A stretch of 64,000 nt of DNA from Brassica napus (GCF_020379485.1 NC_063437.1:806001-870000); one strand, 5' to 3'. Counted from the stretch's first letter, positions 45,504-56,602 are shown. Made by a program: numbers and translations. The notes: generated from the letters alone by a model not told the origin.

Positions 45504-46702
45504 TGATATATGGTGTTTTATACATCTTGTATATATGCTTTTAAATTGGTTTTCAAGTCTTTATCGAGTCTTCCTAGTCCTTTTGGAGTCATTACAGGTC
45601 TGGAGTTGCATTGGATGGGAGATGGATCAGCTGAAACAAAAGAGGCAGAAAACAGTGCAATTTGGTGATTTTCACGCAGAACAGTCTTGATGACTGTTCC
45701 AGATAGCGGAGCAACCCGAGTGACTGTTCCGAGTGAGTGTTCCAGCGGCAGAGATTTTTAAGGAAACTACAATCATTACGGGATTTGTCCTAATTATCCA
45801 TATTTTCTCTCCCAGCCGCCTGTGGCTTTGATATATCATATTTTCTGTTTCTCTTTATCATTCTACGCTATTCTAGACAGAAGAAAACCATTGGAGACTT
45901 TTGTGCTTTTGGATTGTAAAGGAAGAAGGCTCCATCTCTCTCACCATAGAGAAGATTATCCTGAACCCTCTTCTATCTCTTTTATTACATGAAGTCTTAT
46001 TCAGAATTGATCTCTGTGTTTCTCTGTTCATGGCTGAGTAGTCAACTTGCTTAGTCTAGGGTGTTCGGGTGTTAGGTCCGTGAGTTAACATAGATAAGTG
46101 AAACCATTGATTGTCTTCATTCATAATTGTTCTTAATGCTTGCATTAATCTGGCCGCTTAATGTTAGATCCTAGGTTTAACCTGTTCATTAACGTGTGTA
46201 ATAGGTTGCTAGATCTGTTATGAATGAGCTAGCATCCCTAATCAGCGAAAGTAGATATTAGGGTGTTTGGTGAACCTATCGGACTTGATCTCTATTGCTT
46301 GCTGTCGCATCTTGATCCAAACGAGAGTTTAGGTATCAAGATCGATCAGCATAGGGGGCAGTACCACGACAGTGGATTGTTCTATTGAGTGATCCGAGTT
46401 CTAGACTGGTCTTTAATCGAACTTGAATAATTGTTTGGCTCACACTTGTTTAACACCCGATCAAACCACCCTAGGCTAGCATTTTAGTTATCTGAATACT
46501 TTAATTAATCTTGTTACTTGTTTCTCACGAAACCCTCAAATCTTAAAACCCCCATATTGTTTTAGCTAAGTATTGATCCCATAAAGATAAAGTGTAACCG
46601 TTGGTCTCTGTGGATTCGATCCTAAAGTGCTACATCGACATACCATTCGATTGTGGTAGTGTGCACATTAGGTTATTTGGTGTGCGTATACACGTAATAT
46701 CA
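45504..46702 (+). repeat. 5' LTR of Athila-like element
   Basis: This 1,199-bp LTR starts TGATATATGG and ends AATATCA. It aligns along its whole length with the 3' LTR (51035-52241), with scattered one-base indels and few substitutions. Confidence 0.93.
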
Positions 46703-46704
46703 AA

Positions 46705-46723
46705 TTGGCGCCGTTGCCGGGGA
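46705..46723 (+). other. Primer-binding site of LTR element
   Basis: TTGGCGCCGTTGCCGGGGA lies two bases after the 5' LTR. This is the common plant gypsy (Athila/Tat) site, thought to pair with the 3' end of a tRNA, usually given as tRNA-Asp. Confidence 0.8.
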
Positions 46724-46814
46724 CCATCTTTTTACCTTTATTTTTCGGTTATTTATTTAGTCTAAGACTTCTAACTTGCCCTATCCTTTTTGTTTCGGCT
46801 AATTTTTCAGGTGC

Positions 46815-49355
46815 ATGACCAGTAGACATACTCGGAGAAGCGCACAAGGAGAGTTAGTTACATTTAGCAACCAGGAGCTAGCAAGGTTAGAAAGAACAAA
46901 TCGTCAACAGCCAAGGCAAACTGACACCACTATGGGTGATCACGCCAATCAGGATGATCTCGCTGCGGCTATGGCACTCATGCAGCAGCAGATGCAACAA
47001 ATGCAGCAGACCATCCAAGCTCAGCAGGATGCTGCTGAACAGGCTGCTCTCGCGCAGCAGGAACAACAGGCGCAGACTGTTCCAATCGGGCAGAGAAACC
47101 TTCCGCGTAACATCCCTACTACGCGCTCTGCCATTGTTCCTCCACTCTGCACCAGGCAGGACTTCGAGATCAAGCCTGCTTTGATCGGTCTAGTACAGAG
47201 AAAGGTGTTCTCTGGTCTCTCTACAGAAATTCCAATGGAGCATATTGAGAGCTTCGAAAAAGTCTGCAGTTTCACTCGCGTGAATGGTGTTCCACCAGAC
47301 TACATCACGTGCATGTTATTCCCATTCTCTCTTGATGGAAAAGCTGCACGGTGGTTGAACTCTCTCCCTACTGGCTCTCTCACTTCATGGGAACAGGTCC
47401 GATCAGCGTTCCTCAGTTATTTCTACTCTAAGGCGAGAACAGCTGCATTGAGGAACAAGATCACCTCCTTCAAACAACTCACTGATGAGCCTTTCTGCGA
47501 CGCATGGGAGCGCTTCAATGACTATCGCAGAGAATGTCCTCACCATGGATTTGATGATGATTATCTCCTGGACATTTTCTATGATGGAGTGGACTGGAAA
47601 TACCAAGGTGCTCTAAACTCTGCGAGCAATGGAGATTTCATGACTCAAACCACTGCTGGAGCGTTTAAGCTGATTGAGAACATGGCTGCTAGCTCAGCTA
47701 ATAAGAAAGAGGAGAGTGATTGCTCCATGAAAGGGAACAGTTCTGACGCCCAGAAAATAGATGAGCTGACTGCCAAGGTTGATCAGCTACTGAAAAACAA
47801 CCAAGGACACGTTTTCAACATGGAACAACCTACGGCCGGGCATATTCAGAACCAGAACCAGCGACAACCGCAGAGCAATCCGCATGTTGTTCCAGCTAAC
47901 GGGAACAGTCAACCAGATGAGCTGAAGGGTCTGGGTATGATGATGCAACATCTGTTGCAGGGTCAGCAGGTTCAGGCCAAGGCGTTGAATCAGGTAACCA
48001 CAGAAATAGACACCAGGATGGGCAACATGTTCACTGAGCTGAATAACAAGTATGACAATCTTGCGATCCATATAAGAAAGATCGATGTTCAGCTTGCTCA
48101 AACAGTTGAGAGTGTCAAGAGGCAACAAGAGACACTTCCTGGAAGAACTGATAAAAATCCTAGGACTGAGCACTGTAATGCAATAGAGCAGCCGTTTGCT
48201 GAGACTGCTTCAGGCGCAGAAGATAGAGCAGAGCAGTCTGCTAGCTCTGGAGTGACTGCTCCTAGCGAACCTGCTGAGACTCCACCATCTCGAGTCTATG
48301 TTCCCAAGGTTCCCTATCCAATTCCACCTAGACATCTGATGGATCCCATTAGTGAAGAGCAGCTGATAGGTTTTAACAAGATGGTGAGAAGGCTTCCTAA
48401 AGAACTTGCATTTGAAGATGCTCTGCAGATTCGTCCATTGCTCCAGTTCTTTAAACACTGTAGAGAGACTCAAGAGGAGATCAAGGTCCTCTATATCAAA
48501 GCACTGTCTACACCAGCATTGAAGGTATTGCCTAAGGTTGATGATCCTGGAAAGTTTGTTCTCCCATGTTCCATCGCAGGAACAACCTTCAAGGATGCTC
48601 TTTGTGACTCTGGTTCTTGCGTGAATCTCGTCTCAAAGGCTATTGTAGACGATTTGGGTATTGCTGATGTTGAGCGTTCTCAGCTGACCCTGACCTTTGC
48701 AAACTCTTCCAGAGCAGTCCCATATGGAACCATCCGCAGCCTTCATGTTCAAGTAGGGGAATGCATTGTTCCTGCTGAGTTTCAAGTTGTTGAGATGATC
48801 AAGGATCATGAGATGCCTTTGATATTTGGAAGGACATTCATGGCTACTGTTGGAGCAACCATCGATATGCCCAACAAGAGAGTCTGCTTCTCCAACATCA
48901 ACAAGAAAGCTTTCTACAAGGCTGTACCCACCAGATCTTCCTCATCACACGCCTCTCGCATCTCAGTGTTTGATGTAGAAAAGCTGAAGGTTGTTCCAGA
49001 GAAGGAGCATGGTGATAAGTGTAAGAGCAGGCTGTTATCTGATGAAGATCCATGCACTGATCTTACTAAAATCAGAGGGAATTCAAGGGTGAAACAGAAA
49101 GTCCAGAAGAAAAGGGTCAAGGGAGATCCTACAATGACTTTGACACCTCTCAAGTGTGATGAGAACTCCATTGAGTATGAGGTAAAGTGCAAGGGTACCT
49201 CCAAACCGTTCTCTAAAGTCAGAGCTATTCTCACACATGAGCTGAAGGAGAAAGGGGATGCTGCTGTGAAAGGGTTGCTGAGCAGAGTTTTGAAGCTGAA
49301 CATGTCTGATTGTGGAGCTTGTTTTGGAACAAGCCCTCCTGCTCAACCCGACTGA
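46815..49355 (+). CDS. Athila-like gag-aspartic protease polyprotein
   Basis: This single 846-residue ORF runs without a break. Residues from about 100 to 290 form the Retrotrans_gag capsid domain (DFEIKPALIGLVQ, GKAARWLNSLP, FCDAWERFNDY). A Gln-rich N-terminus and a coiled region precede and follow it. From about residue 590 comes a retropepsin-like fold with the active-site triad in LCDSGSCVNLV and IFGRTFM further on. There is no zinc knuckle that I can see. The frame then ends in a Lys-rich segment where an autonomous element would continue towards the polymerase. The intact frame in a polymerase-less element suggests that gag function is kept. Confidence 0.88.
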   Translation: MTSRHTRRSAQGELVTFSNQELARLERTNRQQPRQTDTTMGDHANQDDLAAAMALMQQQMQQMQQTIQAQQDAAEQAALAQQEQQAQTVPIGQRNLPRNIPTTRSAIVPPLCTRQDFEIKPALIGLVQRKVFSGLSTEIPMEHIESFEKVCSFTRVNGVPPDYITCMLFPFSLDGKAARWLNSLPTGSLTSWEQVRSAFLSYFYSKARTAALRNKITSFKQLTDEPFCDAWERFNDYRRECPHHGFDDDYLLDIFYDGVDWKYQGALNSASNGDFMTQTTAGAFKLIENMAASSANKKEESDCSMKGNSSDAQKIDELTAKVDQLLKNNQGHVFNMEQPTAGHIQNQNQRQPQSNPHVVPANGNSQPDELKGLGMMMQHLLQGQQVQAKALNQVTTEIDTRMGNMFTELNNKYDNLAIHIRKIDVQLAQTVESVKRQQETLPGRTDKNPRTEHCNAIEQPFAETASGAEDRAEQSASSGVTAPSEPAETPPSRVYVPKVPYPIPPRHLMDPISEEQLIGFNKMVRRLPKELAFEDALQIRPLLQFFKHCRETQEEIKVLYIKALSTPALKVLPKVDDPGKFVLPCSIAGTTFKDALCDSGSCVNLVSKAIVDDLGIADVERSQLTLTFANSSRAVPYGTIRSLHVQVGECIVPAEFQVVEMIKDHEMPLIFGRTFMATVGATIDMPNKRVCFSNINKKAFYKAVPTRSSSSHASRISVFDVEKLKVVPEKEHGDKCKSRLLSDEDPCTDLTKIRGNSRVKQKVQKKRVKGDPTMTLTPLKCDENSIEYEVKCKGTSKPFSKVRAILTHELKEKGDAAVKGLLSRVLKLNMSDCGACFGTSPPAQPD

Positions 49356-51034
49356 TCCCAGTCACCAAGTCAAGCTAGAGACTTAAACCAAGCGCTTGGT
49401 GGGAGGCAACCCACTGGTGAGTGTCATTAACATTAGGATTTTCTTTTTACTTATTTTTGTTTTTAGTTTGTTGAGTCTCAGGTCATAAATCAGAAAATCC
49501 GAGATCCTTGACTGGAGCAAGCAGTTGGCTGCTCTCATTCCAGAGCATCCTTTACCGAGCAACCGCGTCTTGCTCTGTCAGGCTGCTCCGCGCCAGGTAA
49601 GTATCTCGAAAAAAAAAAAAAAATTTATTCTTGTTTTCTCCTTCTCTCTGATTTATTTTCACACCAGGGACGTTGTGAAGTAAGTCTGGGGGAGGGTTTT
49701 CGTCGTTTACTAACTCGTTTCTTTCTTTTGTTTTTCTTTTGGGTCAATTTGAGTCAGTTTTTATTGAGTCAGTCAAAACTTTGTGGGAATTAGGACCTTA
49801 TTTGTGTTGATCACTGACCACCTCGTGCTTTAGTTATCTTATTCAGTGACCTTAGCAGTGGCGAAAGACACACATGTGGACCTGGAACACCCTGACATAT
49901 CTCACTTGATTCTCCAGAAGTTCTCAGCCGATCAGGTTACACTGGGTAGACTTAACTCCACCTTACTTGAACCTAATCTTGACTGAAATTCTTCTTGTTA
50001 TGGGCATTAGATCAGGGAAACGAGAACACACTCAGGACTTCTTATCCTTTTTATCCATCTTGCTGATCCTGAGTGGCTAGCTCATCTTTAGCTAGTTCCC
50101 ACCCTGCACCTTAACCTTTATTCCTCCTTCATGCATTTGTTTTTCAGTGTCATATGTGCAGATATGTGCAAAAAGGTCGGAGAGGAAAGGATCAACGCAG
50201 CCTCCTACTCGTTACTGCTGCAGAAATTATGTCAGAAAGGAGAACAAGCAGATTAATGGAGCAACCGCTCCATAACAAATGAACTGCGCAAGAGCAGGGG
50301 TGGAGAACCAGAATGGTCGCGAAATCAGAACCACCAGTGGCACTCAGAACGATCATGTATTACCTCCTTCTTCGTCACATCACCATATCAGTCTTCAAAA
50401 AAAAAAAAAAAAAAAAAAAAAACGAGAATAATGTGATGGAGAAGGGGAAGAAAGAAAAGAAACATGGAGCCACTGGAAAAGTCGAGCAAGAAGTTGGTAC
50501 CAAGTATTGAAGAGTGTGTAGAGGAAAGTAGAAAGCAGAACAATCAGTTGCCTGTTCCGTCATCAGAACAGTCGCACCATATAGAGCAAAAACGAGTAGA
50601 GGCTGTGGACATCAATGGATCTATCCTCTCTTGCCATTTTGTGTGATATCCTGCATCCTCTTCAATGAAATGGTAGCCCCTAAACACTCTTAACTTCACC
50701 ATTAAATAGCCTGTTCCACACCTAGACCGTCTACCCTGAATAATGCCTGTGATGAGAAGCTCACGCTACTCTTAAATGAATGTAGGGAGTTCTGTCTCGA
50801 TAGTGTTGCTTTTTCAGGTTTGAGATGAAGAGTATGGAGCCGATTTTTGAACAGCAGTCAGTGGGGTTCCGGTAAGGGTGTGTTGTCCTAGTTTTACTGC
50901 TTGTATGGTTCAGAGATTCGTGGTTAAAGTATGGTTGCTGAGAATAGGAGAGTTCCCACACTTTCAAACCTTTCTCCCTGTTCTTGATACTTGACATTGT
51001 TTGAGGACAAACAAGGATCTAAGTCTGGGGGAAT
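49356..51034 (+). other. Non-coding internal region of LTR element
   Basis: The region contains no polymerase or integrase sequence. Soon after the gag stop is AAGCGCTTGGTGGGAGGCAACCCACTGG (49390-49417), a motif I associate with Athila elements. AAGTCTGGGGGAG occurs at 49682-49694 and AAGTCTGGGGGAA at 51020-51032, so there are two purine tracts. An A-run lies at 50397-50422. Confidence 0.65.
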
Positions 51035-52241
51035 TGATATATGGTGTTTTATACATCTTGTATATATGCTTTTAAATTGGTTTTCAAGTCTTTATCGAGT
51101 CTTCCTAGTCCTTTTGGAGTCATTACAGGTCTGGAGTTGCATTGGATGGGAGATGGATCAGCTGAAACAAAAGAGGCAGAAAACAGTGCAATTTGGTGAT
51201 TTTCACGCAGAACAGTCTTGATGACTGTTCCAGATAGCGGAGCAACCCGAGTGACTGTTCCGAGTGAGTGTTCCAGCGGCAGAGATTTTTAAGGAAACTA
51301 CAATCATTACGGGATTTTCCCTAATTATCTCTATATTTTCTCTCCCAGCCGCCTGTGGCTTTGATATATCATATTTTCTGTTTCTCTTTATCATTCTACG
51401 CTATTCTAGACAGAAGAAAACCATTGGAGACTTTTGTGCTTTTGGATTGTAAAGGAAGAAGGCTCCATCTCTCTCACCATAGAGAAGATTATCCTGAACC
51501 CTCTTTCTATCTCTTTTATTTACATGAAGTCTTATTCAGAATTGATCTCTGTGTTTTTCTCTGTTCATGGCTGAGTAGTCAACTTGCTTAGTCTAGGGTG
51601 TTCGGGTGTTAGGTCCGTGAGTTAAACATAGATAAGTGAAACCATTGATTGTCTTCATTCATAACTGTTCTTAATGCTTGCATTAATCTGGCCGCTTAAT
51701 GTTAGATCCTAGGTTTAACCTGTTCATTAACCGTGTAATAGGTTGCTAGATCTGTTATGAATGAGCCTAGCATCCCTAATCAGCGAAAGTAGATATTAGG
51801 GTGTTTGGTGAACCTATCGGACTTGATCTCTATTGCTTGCTGTCGCATCTTGATCCAAACGAGAGTTTAGGTATCAAGATCGATCAGCATAGGGGGCAGT
51901 ACCACGACAGTGGATTGTTCTATTTGAGTGATCCGAGTTCTAGACTGGTCTTTAATCGAACTTGAATAATTGTTTGGCTCACACTTGTTTAACACCCGAT
52001 CAAACCACCCTAGGCTAGCATTTTAGTTATCTGAATACTTTAATTAATCTTGTTACTTGTTTCTCACGAAACCCTCAAATCTTAAAACCCCCATATTGTT
52101 TTAGCTAAGTATTGATCCCATAAAGATAAAGTGTAACCGTTGGTCTCTGTGGATTCGATCCTAAAGTGCTACATCGACATACCATTCGATTGTGGTAGTG
52201 TGCACATTAGGTTATTTGGTGTGCGTATACACGTAATATCA
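51035..52241 (+). repeat. 3' LTR of Athila-like element
   Basis: This 1,207-bp LTR is nearly identical to the 5' LTR. It is preceded by the purine tract CTAAGTCTGGGGGAAT. Confidence 0.93.
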
Positions 52242-52259
52242 AACCCCCCCCCCCCCCCC

Positions 52260-53031
52260 GCGTAGTCTTAAAGCTCTCATCATGCATATGATAATCTCTT
52301 CTTCAAAGTCGTCACAGAGGTAGAAAAAATATGTATCAATGTCATAAATTTAAATTGATTTACTGACTTATTCAAAGTAAATTAAAAATATTTTATATAC
52401 CTTTTTAAATTGAGTTATCCGTTTACCAAATTTTAAAATCATGTAAGATCGATCAAAAATGGAGCCAAATATATTTCAAAAAATCAGAACATCCCTTTTT
52501 CAAAACCAAAGCCTTTATTACTCCGTTACGAAATCTCGTCCGTCAAAATCGAGGAAGAAAAAAAAAAGAAGGAAAGAGCGTTTTTCATCCAACGTCGAAT
52601 ATAACGCCACGTCAGCACAAAACCGTGACCCTCGGATAACGTAACGGACCTCTCCTCCTCCTCCCCCTCCCTCTTCAAAAATTTGATTTCGCATCAGTTA
52701 CCTCCCACAAAAACACTTATAAACCCTAATCTCGCTCTCACTCTCTCTCTCTCGATCATCTCTTCTCCATCTCCACAATCTTTGATCGAGGTATGTTCTC
52801 TTTCTCTGCAGAGGTACGCAAAGACTTAGGGTTCATAAAACGAATCTCGATTTACATCTCTCTGTAGGTTTCCATCGCGATGATTCGAAACTCAACGGAG
52901 CAGTTTTCGCGAATCGAGACTACATGTGGATTGTTGCTTCGCCAATTGCAGGTTTTCCTCGAAGGATTTGTTTGTTGAAAAGGTTGTTTATTTATGTAAG
53001 ACTGGTTGATTAACAGGAGATATGGAGTGAA
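52260..53031 (+). promoter_or_regulatory. MAP65-4 promoter and 5' untranslated region
   Basis: A CT-rich leader (TCTCTCTCTCTC near 52740-52755) and probable 5' UTR introns precede the ATG at 53032. Two AACGG cores occur, at 52523-52527 (complement) and 52643-52647. AACGG is the core of the M-phase MYB3R element found in mitotic plant genes, which would suit a phragmoplast MAP65. An ATG at 53022 opens only a two-codon frame (ATG GAG TGA) just before the true start. Confidence 0.45.
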
Positions 53032-55885
53032 ATGGGAGAGAACGAGGAGGAAAAGGACGCTGCTTTGGCTGATATTGAGAAAGAGTGTCTCTTGGTTTAC
53101 AAGCGTAAAGTTGAGGAGGCTAGTAGGTGTAAAGCGAACTTGCTTAAAGAGATCGCTATGGGGAGAGCGGAGATTGCAGCCATTGGATCTTCTATGGGTG
53201 GACAGGAGATTCATGTTAGTAGTGTGCTTTTTATTCTTCTTTGTTGTGTGAGATTAAAGATGTTTCCTTTTATTGTAGAGTAACGGTAGGGTGGGTGAGA
53301 ACTTGAAGGAGGAGCTTGAGAACGTTACTGTGCAGTTAGAGGAGCTGAGAAGAAAGAAGTCTGAGAGAATGAATCGGTTTAAGGAAGTTATTGATGAGTT
53401 GCTGAGCTTGTCTTTTCAACTTGGAGATTCTACGGATTATCTGAAGCAGCTTGGTGCAGAAGAGGCTGATCCTTCGCTTCATAAGTTGGAGGAGCTGCGT
53501 AGGCAATTGGCTCAACTCCAGAATGAAAAGGTTGGTTTTACCTTTTAATGTTAGTATATCCAGACGTGCAAGTCTCTCTGCAATTACTTTTCTTATGATG
53601 TTATGTACTCTTTTCAAATTGTAGAGTAAAAGACTGGAAGAGGTAGAGCGTTTGCTGGAAACGCTGACGTTGTTGTGCTCGGTGCTTGGTGAAGACTTGA
53701 AGGACTTGATAAGAGGAATTCATCCATCTCTGGCTGATTCCAACACGAGAGATGTGAGCAGAAGTACACTTGATAAGTTGGATTTGATGATTGGGAATTT
53801 ACGAGGGGTCAAGTTACAGCGAATGCAGAAGGTTTGAAGTCTAAGCTCTCTTTGAGAATGTTGTGCAAACAGTTTCTGCGTGCTTACAGTTTCTGACTGT
53901 TTTCACATGTTTGTCTAGATTCAAGATCTTGCAGTTTCCCTGTTGGAGCTCTGGAATCTTCTGGACACACCTGCGGAAGAGCAAAAGACATTTCACAATG
54001 TCACCTGCAGCATTGCTTTGTCTGAGTCTGAAATTACCGAGGCCAACATACTCTCTGTTGCTTCCATAAAAAACGTGAGTGCACAGGAATTAACTTGCTG
54101 GTTATCTGGTTATGACAGTATATGGACTAATTTTTTAATAAATGCGGATTTGTTATACAGGTTGAGGATGAAGTCATTAGGCTTAGCAAACTCAAGATAA
54201 CTAAGATCAAAGAGGTGATCCTTAGAAAGAAGCTAGAGCTTGAGGAAATATCAAGGAAAGTGCACATGGCACCCCAAGTTCTTAGATCAGAGAACTTTTC
54301 AATTGAAGCTATAGAATCTGGTAAACCCTTTCTTTCACTGCTTACTATAATGCTTGATGGACACATGCTTATAATAGGGTTTCTTTCATCTTTCAGGTGT
54401 CAAGGATCCTGAACAGTTGCTAGAGCAAATTGACTCCGAGATTGCAAAGGTCAGAGAGGAAGCTTCAAGCAGGAAAGAGATTCTAGAAAAGGTGGAGAAA
54501 TGGATGACAGCATGTGAAGAAGAGTCATGGCTCGAAGAATACAATAGAGTAAGACATATAATCTCAACCTCCTTTCTCTGCTTCAGTTTTTCGTCTATAT
54601 TGGATTCTCATGATGAGGGACATTTAAATCTCAATCTCTTTCTCTGCTTCAGGATGATAATAGGTACAATGCGGGAAGAGGAGCTCATCTTACATTAAAG
54701 CGTGCAGAAAAAGCTCGTATTAATTCTTGTCAATAAACTTCATGGTAACATTTTGTGTCATCTAGATTATATGACAAAACCCATAAGCTTGGTTACCTTG
54801 AATCTTGGAATGTTTCCAATGCTTTCTGCTGGTATTGATGCAGGGATGGTGGAGACTTTGACAGCCAAAGTCAACGCTTGGGAAGATGAAAGAGGACATG
54901 CATTCTTATACGATGGTGTAAGTGTCTTTTACTCATCAATGACACTGTTCTACATGCTTATCAAATCAACATCTATCTTTAACACAAATGCACGTTTCCA
55001 TGAGAATTGTCCAGGTCCGAGTTTTATCCATGCTTGAGCAGTACAAGACTCTATGGGAAGAGAAAGAGTTTGAAAAACAGAGACAAAGAGTAAGGACAAA
55101 CAAGTTTCACAAGTAACCAATTCTTAAACATAATTGGTAATGTGATATTGTTGTTTTTATAACAGGATCTGAAGAAACTCCATGGACAACACATCACAGA
55201 GCAAGAGGCACTTTACGGGTCAAAGCCAAGCCCAGGTAAAAGCGGAAAGAAACCATTGAGAACTGCCTTACCTTCTTCTGCCATGAACCGAAAGCTCTCC
55301 CTTGGTGGTGCCATGCTTCAAAGTTCCAAGCCTGAGAAGGCAACACTCAACAGCAAAAAGACTACTTACTATGACCAGAACGCTCCTAGTAGAAGAGACT
55401 CTACTATCCCAAATCCTTCAGGTACGGTACATACTAATAACACAAGAGTGTGGTTGACACTGTTTAGAGACAAGAAAACGATATTTATTGTTTAGTGAAT
55501 TGTGTATTTATGTATAGGAAGGAGAAACTCAGAGCTTTCTGGTCGTCTCAAAGCAAAGAACGTTCCGGCTGCAGGAAAAGCTGTGATGAACAACAAAGGG
55601 AGATCTCCAATGCTTAGGAAGCCTCTTTCACCTGTTACTTCCAATATCTTGAACTCTCCAGAAGATCACAAGGATACTTACACTACAAAGTCATCTCCTA
55701 AAACCAACGAAGAGAACAGAAGAACAGCGGTTCCAATCTCTGCACCTACAACCCCAGCAGCTTCAGTTGTTATGTCGGAGGCAACAACGCCGTTTACTCC
55801 TGCGTCCACGGCGGTGAAGAAGAGGCTGGACAATGCAGAAGGTGTTGAGTACTCGTTTGAAGAGGTTAGAGCCGGTTTCTGCTAA
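53032..55885 (+). pseudogene. MAP65-4: Microtubule-associated protein 65, frameshifted in exon 7
   Basis: Exons: 53032-53214, 53279-53530, 53625-53831, 53919-54074, 54161-54320, 54397-54548, 54653-54744, 54844-54917, 55015-55089, 55166-55421, 55518-55885. MAP65 proteins dimerise and bundle antiparallel microtubules in spindle and phragmoplast. The MAP65/ASE1 coiled-coil region and the microtubule-binding core ([33 protein letters not shown]) are recognisable; the basic Ser/Pro-rich tail follows. After GCTCGTATT in exon 7 (54721) the frame shifts by a net +1, best explained by four extra bases (AATT), and meets TAA at 54734-54736. As given, the product would stop at about 397 residues instead of some 656, losing the tail and part of the binding core. 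All other exons are intact, so a recent mutation or a sequence error is possible. Confidence 0.8.
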
Positions 55886-56282
55886 ACCGTGACAATATCA
55901 GGTTTTCTCGTTTGACTTAGAAAGCTGGAAAAATGGATTCTTTTGTAGGAATTTTAAATCGGTTTGATAGGAAAACACATTTTGTGTTTTGTTCTTCCCT
56001 TGAATACTTTCCCACAGTGGATTTGTGTAAAACGTTTGCGTTTACTATACAACCGGCTTTATGGTTTGATGTTGATGTGCTACTTTTGCGTTTGTCATCA
56101 ATCGTTTGTTTTTTTTATCTGAACTAAGATTGAAGAGTTGCTTACAACGCATAAGTACTTAGTTTGGTCAGAGTGTACAAACTACATAGATTGAGTGGGA
56201 TGTGTCCAAATTACTACAGTTCCTAACCACAACAAATGCAAAATCAATCCTCAACTACAATAACGGTTTGGTCCTTTGAGAA
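55886..56282. other. MAP65-4 3' flank
   Basis: This is 3' untranslated and spacer sequence up to the ARP7 remnant. No gene of its own is visible. Confidence 0.5.
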
Positions 56283-56405
56283 TCAGAAACATTTCCGGTG
56301 AATCACGGATGGTCCAGTCTTGTCGTAGTCAGTAACATACTGATTCTGTGGAAACACCACCTTGGCTAGTATTGCTCCTCCTACCCAAGCCGAGTACAAT
56401 CCCAA
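56283..56405 (-). pseudogene. ARP7: Last-exon remnant of actin-related protein 7
   Basis: On the minus strand, 40 codons and a stop (TGA at 56285-56283) read GLYSAWVGGAILAKVVFPQ, then an acidic Asp-rich stretch and TGPSVIHRKCF. This is the C-terminal end of the actin fold (actin ends GPSIVHRKCF), and the AILAKVVFPQNQ segment fits plant ARP7, a nuclear subunit of SWI/SNF chromatin remodellers. Nothing upstream (56406-56740) encodes the rest of the protein. In Arabidopsis ARP7 lies between MAP65-4 and PBF1, exactly as here, so this is the leftover of a deleted gene. Confidence 0.8.
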
Positions 56406-56602
56406 CCAGCAGAATCGAACCGAACCGAACATGTCATTGAACTCACATACCTAATTTTTATAAGCCAACAACACTTGAAAGATATCTGTTTTCTCATTTT
56501 TATTTTCTGGATTTTTTTTTGGTTTGTACAAATAGGGTGAATGAGCTGAAAACCATAAAACCAAAATTATAAAATCTAAATTTTAATGGGGCTATATTTG
56601 TA

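Larger units (their letters stand above)
45504..52241 (+). mobile_element. Non-autonomous Athila-like Ty3/gypsy retrotransposon
   Basis: The element has two LTRs (45504-46702 and 51035-52241), a primer-binding site (TTGGCGCCGTTGCCGGGGA at 46705-46723), one gag-protease ORF (46815-49355), and a purine tract before the 3' LTR (about 51021-51033). The LTRs begin TG and end CA, and AACC at 45500-45503 and 52242-52245 is the likely target duplication. Between the gag stop and the 3' LTR are only 1.7 kb of non-coding sequence: no reverse transcriptase, RNase H, integrase or envelope-like ORF. The LTRs differ by only about a dozen small changes by eye, so the insertion is young. It would need enzymes from a full relative. 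Confidence 0.9.

Noticed and set aside
50313..50646. Short ORFs in the non-coding part of the LTR element
   Set aside because: They are Lys or Phe runs created by the A-run at 50397-50422 and match no retroelement domain.
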